Assembly: GCA_030280995.1 (NCBI GenBank) | Contig: JASXTE010000012.1 | Coordinates: forward strand, 13,180,001 to 13,244,000 | From: Hemileia vastatrix | Lineage: Eukaryota > Basidiomycota > Pucciniomycetes > Pucciniales > Zaghouaniaceae | Reading direction: 5' to 3' | DNA length: 64,000 bases | In this document: piece after piece, positions 56,859 through 64,000 of the stretch | Layout of the letters: every line of letters begins with the position of its first letter | How positions within the stretch are numbered: position 1 is the stretch's first letter | Made by a program: the position numbers and the translations under genes | The notes under the pieces: model-generated | The model's input: only the letters and a program-made list of their open reading frames with translations | Databases searched by the model: none | What the model was told of the DNA's origin: nothing

Positions 56859-57551
56859 TCTAGAAAGAAGATAAAAAGTCAGTTTATGAAAGATGTGAAA
56901 TTAGATAACATTTTAAAGAAACCTTTTTTTGCAATCAAAATAATGGTTGCCATCATGAGCAGGCTTTTGACTCAAAGGTATAGTTGTTCCATCAACAAAT
57001 CCTACACAGCCAGGGAAACCTTCAGCTTGCATTACTTGAGAGGATTCAAGTTGCTGTTGTGGAGTTGGCCAAGCAAGTGTTTGAGACTTGAGGGAAAGGA
57101 TGGCAATCAGCTTGGTGTATAATATCACTGTCCCATATCCTATGGTAAAGAGATTTTCCAAACGTCTTACAGCAGCACCATTTCTATTTGAGCCAAAGCA
57201 ACATAGTGTAACAGCAAGTTTAATAGCAGGATCATGCTGTTTATTTTGAGAATTGTTATGAAAGATAGGATGTTTGGAGATAAGTTGATAAAGTTTGAAG
57301 AAAGAATTGGGAGAGGTTTGAAATAGTTGGGTAAAGTTTAATTGAGGAATTGTGAGAATGGAGTGGAGATCATATCTGGGATCATGAAGAAGATTCAGCC
57401 CTCTTGGGTTTATGTGATGCTTTTTGGAAAGAAAACACATATAAGCTAAAGCATCTTCCAAATCAGAGTCAGATTTATAGTAAAGAACTAAAAGAAAAGT
57501 AATAGCATTCATTGTTGAGTGAAGTAGCTTCCTAGTAGAGAGGTGTTTCAT
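56859..57551 (-). pseudogene. Harbinger transposase, N-terminal half
   Basis: The open frame starts MKHLSTRKLLHSTMNA and carries the helical N-terminal region, then KLAVTLCCFGSNRNGAAVRR, and GCVGFVDGTTIPL with the first catalytic Asp, ending HYFDCKKR. A probable intron follows (56922-56861; GTTTCT donor, CTTTCTAG acceptor), and the next exon begins ATACTCTATT, which is cut two bases in by element E and resumes at 39255. Transposase of this family cuts and pastes the element. This half is intact, but the gene as a whole is not. Confidence 0.88.
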
Positions 57552-57786
57552 AGTTGTTGGTGGAAGGTTTAGGTGATGAGTGGAGAGTGGAAATTCACTG
57601 CCAAATGTGCAGCTGGGGTGTGAAGATAGAAAAAAAATTTAAGTGTTTGCCACCAAAATTAAGTAGCATAGAGTGAAGAGAGATTTAAGGATGGCATCTG
57701 CAATTATAAGTCATGTGACTTTCTTAAAAATCCATCATGGATGTGATGAGTTTGGGATCAGGAATTAGGAATTAGGAATGGAAATT

Positions 57787-57938
57787 GGGGTATAAGAGGT
57801 GGGATAATGCATTATCCTGGATTCCTTATCCACTACCCCTGGGGCTAGTGGATAAGAATCTTTTGCAATTAATAATGTCTGATCCTGGGAAAAAAAATTA
57901 CAGATGCCTAATTGTGGATTGGTCAACTTTGATACCCC
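57787..57938 (-). repeat. Right terminal inverted repeat with subterminal palindromes
   Basis: From 57938 on the minus strand: GGGGTATCAAAGTTGACCAA, matching the left terminus; CTTATACCCCAATT lies at the inner end (57787). Between them are two strong palindromes: CTTATCCACTA with its complement, and GGATAATGCATTATCC (57799-57816 region). Subterminal palindromes are typical transposase-binding candidates. The 152-bp block could alternatively be a separate MITE, since it begins and ends with GGGGTAT/ATACCCC. Confidence 0.6.
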
Positions 57939-57939
57939 C

Positions 57940-58209
57940 TATTGAAAGGAAGATCAATTATTTTGAGGGGATGGTAGTGTGGTTGAGAGAGAGCAAGACA
58001 AATGCTGGTTAGTGGAAGACTGATCCTATGCATAAAGCTGTGTACATGCGGAGAGAAAGAGCCACCAGGGGGAAGGGGTGGTTTGTAAGATTTGGTTAGT
58101 TAGTATGTATGTATGCAAAATGATATTGAGGTCACATGAGCAAAGGAAAAGAGTTGAAGTTGGTTTTAATTTGTGTGCTGGATCGGCCATGAAGAGGGAT
58201 TTGAATATT
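57940..58209 (+). repeat. 270-bp direct repeat X, right copy
   Basis: Gap-free match to 8465-8736. It starts right after the right terminus. The sequence then continues into unique DNA (TGTATAGAGTG), whereas the left copy runs into the left terminus. Confidence 0.8.
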
Positions 58210-58619
58210 ATGTATAGAGTGTTTGAACCAGTCAAGTGGGTGATTATTTGGATGGGATGGGAAGATTTAAGTAAGTGAAAGGAGACTAAACAGAGAAGTG
58301 GATCCAGAGTGACTGCAGACACAAGGCAATGCTACATAGAAGCAAGAAGAAGGGCGTGACGATCAAAGGAACGTTGGGCAAGTTGCTTTGCTTGGAGATG
58401 AGGATTTGGTCGACAGACAAAGTTGCCAAATGATGGACAACTTTCACCACTAGCAGATTGATTGATTGAGATTATTATAATTACATTTACATATTAGTAC
58501 TTAAGTAGATTTCTTATTTATTATATACAATCTGCCTTTTAAAAGAAAACCTCACCACTTCCTGATCCGGAGTCCCTGCCCTCCACACTCGCTTTTCAAT
58601 CTCTCATCCCCCTCTCAGT
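58210..58619. other. Intergenic DNA upstream of the nucleoporin gene
   Basis: Less AT-rich than the transposon region; no gene or repeat recognised. Confidence 0.5.
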
Positions 58620-58660
58620 CACGTGCCCTCCCCACACGTGTTTCCCTCCATGCTATAAAA
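58620..58660 (+). promoter_or_regulatory. Two E-boxes and a TATA-like element
   Basis: CACGTG at 58620-58625 and 58635-58640, then CTATAAAA at 58653-58660, about 265 bp before the nucleoporin ATG. The paired palindromes suit bHLH factors such as Cbf1. Pyrimidine-rich DNA follows up to the start codon. Confidence 0.5.
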
Positions 58661-58925
58661 ACTTCCCTCCTCCCTCTGGTTATTGGCCCATCTTTCCAGC
58701 CATCTTCTTTCTTCTCTTTTTCTTCTTTTTTTATATTATTCTTATACTATATACTATATTTCTTTTCATTAATTAATTGATATTTGCCTTTCCATCTCTT
58801 CATTACTCTCTACTTTTACTTGACTATTTTTTCATTTCTTACTCTTCTCATCCTCATCTCCTCTCCCACCACTTCCTCTCCTTGTCTTTCGCTTTCGTTG
58901 TTGATTGTAGTCCCTTTTTTATAAC

Positions 58926-61369
58926 ATGGAGTCTTCTTCTCGTCTCCCTGCTTCTGGCAAAGTTAAATCTACACCTGTCTATCCTCCTAATGTCTCTCGT
59001 CCCTACAGTAGACCAAAGCTCATGATGGGCCCTAAGACTATTGTCAATCTCCCCCCTCGTCCTGGATACCGCACCAATTCTCGTCCTGAGAACCATTCTT
59101 TCCAGCTTGAGCATGGGATCGTCGAGGGCTCTTCGTTTGGTCAATCTAGCGCTTCGAAACCTAATCCTGCACCAGGTGACGTTGATGCGGGGAAGTCTTC
59201 TTCATCTCGTTCTTTTGTCTCAAAAATTGCCTATTGGCTGTTGGGTAAAAATCCTTCTGAATCTCAAACCGTGACGCCCGACTCAGGAAAGGAAGTAGTA
59301 TCACCCCTTCCCCATCTCACTTCTCCTTCTGGTTTCTCTGTTGGTGCTTATCCTCCCGAGTCCCCTTCCACTGAAGTAGCTCAGGATCCAGCTGTTCCAG
59401 AATCTCCACCCGCTCAGCTTCCTGTGGATCCTCAACGTCCCAGTGTCACCCAGCCTAGTAACACCGAGCCTATTGGTGACTCGTATAGTTCTGAGACATC
59501 TAAATTCGTTGCTTGGGCACGCACTCAATCTCCATTTGTTAGTTTGGAAGACATAAAAAACCCTCCGCGCGTTAAAAAACCCCGTGGTCCTCATTCTACA
59601 CTTGTTATCACTGATGAGCCATCCCGTATCGGAAATCTCTCCAGTGAAATTTACCGATCTCGATCCATCGCAAGTCTAGCCTCAAAGCGAGCCCGTGAAG
59701 ACGCTGCCGCTGAAGCTGAGGCTATAGCAAAGACCAAACGCCCGCGGGTTGAGCGCTCAAGCGTTTCTATTCTCGGAGATGCTCCTCCTCCTCGCAACGA
59801 TAAAATCTGGGATACGAAATATGGTATCGTGACAGAAGATGAATACGCCAAGCTAAAAGAGAAGGAAGCTCGAAGACGAGCTAGTAGGTTATCTTTGATT
59901 TGTTTTTTTTTTATTCTTATTCCTAACTTTTAATTTTTCTATCAGGAAAAGCTCTTCCTCCTCCCAAAAATAACGCCGAAAAAATATTGGATGATCTCAA
60001 TGAAATGTGGAAGCGTTGTCGGGAAAATCGTGAAAAACGGGAGAAGCGTGAGAAGCGTGAGAAGACATACGCTGTAAGTTTTCTTCTTATGTATCTAGCT
60101 AAAAAATCATTCGTATATAGGCTCATTTATCTTTCTGTTTATGTATATCTTGTCTTGCTATAATACATTTTAGGGTTTAGATATACCTGCCCCTATTCCT
60201 TCTTCTCCTAGGGAGCAGATCAAGCTTGATAGGAAAATCAATCGGTCAAAGTCGGCTCAACTTGAAGATCCTGAGGATTTTCGTACTGACACCGGTGAAT
60301 CATCAGAATCAACTGAACAAGCTGACAGAAAAAAAAGGACAAAATCTTCTTCCCGAAGAAAGACCAAGTCTTCTTCCCGTTCTCGGATCCTTCAATCTAA
60401 ATTACCCGATAGACAAACTGAAACAAAGTTAGAAACAAATGAACCACCGTTTAGCGCGACCGAAGGACCAAGCCCATTAAGTAAAGGCAAAGGCCGTACT
60501 GACTCAGATAAAACTGATAGTGACCTTGGCTCTAAGAGAAATGACAATGACATTGATGTCTCATCAGCAGCAACGAAAGACGCTGAACATGAGCCTCCGC
60601 TTGACGTAACAGCACGGGCAGAATATTATAGACTGCAACTTAATAAAGCCATAGAGGAGCACGCTAAACCCAACTCTGGTTTCAGCCAAAAGCGTAACCC
60701 CAGAAAGCGTGTTGCCAGCATTCCACAAGCTTATCCCACCATTCCAGAAGAAAGCGAGCAAGATCTTTCTCCTCCAGCTCGAATGGCTTACCCAAGAAGC
60801 CTCTCGCGTCATTTAACGCCTTATAATCCGTTTACGCATGGTGAACAGTGGAGCCAGATTTTTGATCCTCCCAGGCCTAAGCCAAAAGTTCGGGAAAGTG
60901 AAGATCACTTTATTGGTATTACAAAGACACGAGGGTTCGCCAGAGAAAAAGTTAAGAAGAAGCCCAGGAAGACACCTCCTAACGTGTATTCTGGTCGAGA
61001 GGAAGACTTGCCTTCTACTGACGAAGATGAATCTGTTCCGCCTATCTTTCTAAATCGCTACGGTAGAAAATTGTTGAGCCCTGAAGGCACTAGTAATTCA
61101 GTTACTGTAACTTCCACGTCAACTCAAACCATCGATACGTCAGCCCTAAACACCTCAGCTACAGGAGGAGCCGACACTGACGCTATGGATATCGATCTTC
61201 CGTCCTCTCAACGTTTGGCGCTTGCTCTGAAGCCTTTGAGTTCAGACCCTAATATTTTTCAAGGCAATTCTTTTGTCTCTGGCTCAACTAATCAATCTGA
61301 GGTTACCTCTCAACTCGTATTGGGTGCAAGCACTCCTGACTCTAACTTGGGTTCCAAGAATAAAGATCA

Positions 61370-61407
<38 letters not shown>

Positions 61408-63479
61408 TGTTTATCTATCTTTTAGAATGATGATGATGAGAAAAAAAACTGTCAACACTAACTAATAACATTTTTATTAATTTAGGCTGATTCTTGCGTA
61501 TCATCAGAACGTCCAGCTGCTGTTTTGCCAATATCTAACAATCATAGTGCGATTGCTAAGGCCATTTTCCCAAGTGACAAGTCGATCAATATCTCATCGA
61601 CTGAGGCAACAAAGTCCACTGATGAGACAAACGAGAAGCCCACTGAAATATTATCGACTGATGCCAAGTCCACTGAGATTTCATCGGCTGATACGGAATC
61701 CTATGAAATAACATCGAATGATCTCAAGACTACTGAAGTATCGTCGAATGTTCCACTGTCCACTGAAATCTCAACGGCTGATCCGAAGTCCACCGAAGTA
61801 TCATCGACAGGTCTCAAGTCTACTGAAGTATTAACTGGTCCCAAGTCCACTGGGATATCACTATCCACTGTCGCCAATGGCGAATCTTCGGCAACCAATC
61901 CAAAAATTGACTCCTGTTTTGCGACTGGTTCTTCCCTACCACCTTCAAGTTCTGCTGCTGAAACCGCTACTACTTCGCCATGTTTGTTTGGGGTCGCTGC
62001 AACTTCCGACCCGCCTGTTTCCTTATTTGGTGGTGGCACGTCAGCTACTGGCATTCCTTCCACCACTACCGGCGAAGCTCAGCCACCTCAAGCTACAAAT
62101 TTATTTGGTGCCCCCTTTCAATTTGGTGCAGCAGCAGCAACTACAACTCCGTCTAATCTCATTAATCCTCCCGCTGATTCTTCAAGCGGGTCAGTATTTG
62201 GGACGGGACCCTCAAATACTCCAAGCTTCTCTCTCTTTGGTCCTAAGCAGGAAAGCCAGGCTAGTGTCTCTGGATCCTTATTTGGAGCTCAAGATTCTAC
62301 CAAAAAACCATTTGCCCCATCAACTTCGTCTTCTGGTACTCTCTTTGGGTCTTCCTCTTCTGGCAGTGCTTTTGGATCTGGTTCGACTTCTTTATTTAGA
62401 TTTAACCCGACACCAGCCACTACTTCTACTGCAACTCCAGCTTCCTTAGTCGCGGCACCAGAAACGAAATCCATTTTTGGCAGTACGATTTCTTCCAGTG
62501 CACCTGGATCGGCTTTTGGATTTTCAGCCACTTCACAGGCTACTGGAACTCAAAGTGCATTTATATTTGGCAGCAAAGTGTCGAATAGTAATGAAACTCA
62601 AACTGGTTCGAGCTTAGGTGGCATCAGTCAGCCAACCACTCCTGCTCTCAATGATGGAGCAACGCCATCAGCGACTGCCTCAAATGATCCTCCTCCTGGT
62701 ACATCATTTTTGTCTAAGAATACAGGTATTGTTGATGCTCATTTTTAAACTAGATTTTCTTATACCTTTGTTTTGATTTTTGACTTGTTATATCATCTGT
62801 TACAACATCATTATTAGCTTCAAACTCTTTTCTTTTTGGGGCTAACAATGCCACCTCATCCACTAACATTTTGTCTTTGGGGGCCAATTCTAATCCAGCC
62901 TCCTCCCAACCGGCTGCTCCCTCTTCATCCCCGCTTGCTCCAAGTGTGTTTGGTAGTGTCGGAAATAGTCAAAGCACTGGTTTTTCTGGGATTAGTGCTA
63001 GCGCTCAACCTCCTCCTGTGCTATTCGGTGCCAACTCTTCGATTAGTTCCAGTTCAACGATAGCGCCTGGAAGCTTTAATTTTGGTGCTACTACATCTAC
63101 GTTTGGGGGGGGTTCAGCGTTTGGAAGTTCCATACCTCCCCCTGGCAGTTCGAGTTCCCCGTTTGATTTCTCTTCCGCTGTTCCTAATAGCTCAACTTCA
63201 TCCATTTTCGGCCAATCTAATCCTACCAACTCTACTGGTACATTTATTTTCGGAGCACCCAATTCAAGTTTAAGCTCTAGTTCTGCGTCTCTTAATCCTA
63301 ATAATTTAAGTCAGAGCAGTAATGGCGCAGTCGGTGCTCCTAACCCTCTTGTGACGCCTGCTGCAAGTTCGAATACGTTCTCGTTTTGTATGGGAACTGG
63401 CAGTGCTGGAAGAGCAATGAAGAAGTTGCCGTCAGGTTCTCCGGCTACTCGAAGACGTCGTGGAGGTGGAGGTCGCTAA
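58926..63479 (+). CDS. FG-repeat nucleoporin, Nup1/Nup153-like (5 exons, about 1395 aa)
   Basis: Exons 58926-59883, 59946-60073, 60174-61373, 61486-62725 and 62818-63479; all introns are GT..AG and keep the frame. The N-terminus is basic/proline-rich; a charged helical segment follows (DEYAKLKEKEARRRA, then ILDDLNEMWKR with three EKREK-like repeats), then a basic serine-rich region. Exon 4 opens with degenerate STEISS/KSTEV repeats (61580-61870), then many FG motifs (SLFG, SVFG, SAFG, FIFG) through exon 5, and a basic end (RAMKKLPS, RRRRGGGGR). FG repeats bind transport receptors inside the nuclear pore; a basic C-terminus that binds importin-beta is known for Nup1/Nup153. FG-nucleoporin is secure; the exact subtype is inference. 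Intron 3 has a T-tract of over 20. Confidence 0.88.
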
Positions 63480-64000
63480 ACATTGGACATCATTGCAATC
63501 CGTTCTCTTCTTTCATCCTTAAATAAATAAAAAACCTGTTTAAGGTTGTCTATTTGGTTGTCCTTTTTGCGAGCCCACGTTTTTTTACACAGATTGCCGT
63601 TGGTGTCATCCCATCTCATTTTCTTTTTTTCGAACTGTGTCGTTTTGAGAAAAATAGTTGGATTACATTTTTTACATTTTTTTTTTTTTGCTTTCTCATT
63701 AACATAAAATGGCCTATTTTCCTAACTATATATGATGATAAATGGGTATTTGGTTATTTTATTTACTCTCCTTCATTTAATTTGTTATTTTTTTATTTTT
63801 CTTACACTCAAATGAACGAACAAACAACTGAATAAACGCAAAGCTGACTGACTGATTTACACACACAAAATTTTGGGATCTAAAAAAATAAAGTAAACGA
63901 AGGAAAAAATAAAAATAAAACCAAGGACAAAAAATTGAAAATGAAAATAAAAATTAGAAAAAAATAAAAGTATGATTATAGTGTAGATTTGCTTTATGTA
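63480..64000. other. 3' flank of the nucleoporin gene
   Basis: AATAAATAAAA at about 63520-63532 is a likely polyadenylation signal region 45 bp after the stop. The rest is AT-rich and holds no supportable gene. Confidence 0.55.

Larger units (their letters stand above)
8737..57938. mobile_element. Candidate old Harbinger-type DNA transposon, enlarged by nested LTR elements
   Basis: Termini GGGGTATCAAAGTTTACTG (8737, plus strand) and GGGGTATCAAAGTTGACCA (from 57938, minus strand) are inverted, and similarity extends about 30 bp. A subterminal CTTATACCCCAATT motif is shared at both ends. Inside lie a Myb/SANT-like pseudogene (+), a Tet-like oxygenase pseudogene (-) and a Harbinger transposase pseudogene (-). 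Subtracting D, B(+C), the solo LTR and E(+F) with their target duplications leaves about 7.2 kb, a plausible size for a PIF/Harbinger-type element with a DNA-binding partner gene. That all three genes and both ends belong to one ancestral element is inference; two neighbouring elements of the same family could also produce this picture. I see no convincing 3-bp TSD. Confidence 0.5.

Noticed and set aside
61701..62531. Minus-strand and shifted frames over the FG region
   Set aside because: Shadows of the repetitive nucleoporin exon 4.
1..64000. CRISPR arrays, tRNA or rRNA genes
   Set aside because: None found; repeats seen are LTRs, tandem units and palindromes, and the tRNA-like segments are only 3'-end fragments.

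Overview
The window looks like a transposon-packed stretch of a basidiomycete genome, most likely a rust fungus (Pucciniales) with a large, AT-rich genome. Reasons: short introns (about 50-110 nt) with GTAAGT-type donors and CTAAC-like branch points, chromodomain Ty3/gypsy elements of a type I associate with rusts, a fungal PIF/Harbinger transposase, a Tet-like 2OG-Fe(II) oxygenase remnant of the basidiomycete type, and an FG-nucleoporin gene. The species cannot be fixed from the sequence alone.

Layout. 1-2984: 3' end of a decayed Ty3/gypsy element (A) with its LTR. 2985-8464: AT-rich DNA with one degenerate LTR (4633-5388). 8737-57938: a probable old DNA transposon bounded by inverted ends (GGGGTATCAAAGTT...) and by a 270-bp direct repeat outside them. 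It carries a Myb/SANT-like pseudogene (+), a Tet-like oxygenase pseudogene (-) and a Harbinger transposase pseudogene (-), and it has been inflated from about 7.2 kb to 49 kb by nested LTR retrotransposons: D (10708-19464, TSD taagg), B (19484-33980, TSD cacca) with C inside its 3' LTR (27336-33363, TSD gtctt), a solo LTR (35508-36641, TSD attaa), and E (39256-56857, TSD atcta) with F inside it (44946-54112, TSD agaac). 58926-63479: the only clear host gene, a five-exon FG-nucleoporin of Nup1/Nup153 type.

Most notable. (1) Elements D, F and C each carry a second gene overprinted on the start of gag in another frame. A 55-64-nt intron of length 3n+1, just after the shared ATG, switches translation from Gag-Pol to a 163-205-residue accessory protein that is better conserved than the Gag frame it overlaps. 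This resembles a retrovirus-like spliced accessory gene. (2) The other family (B and E) carries a two-exon antisense gene between pol and the 3' LTR; its product has the exact cysteine spacing of a Gal4-type Zn2Cys6 cluster. (3) A Harbinger-type unit may have carried a Tet-like DNA/RNA-base oxygenase as cargo. (4) The leader of D holds nine copies of a short palindromic motif.

Ages inferred from LTR pairs and open frames: D, F and C are recent (LTR copies nearly identical; D and F have intact 2007- and 2055-codon Gag-Pol frames), B and E are older and full of stop codons, and the Harbinger/Tet layer is oldest.
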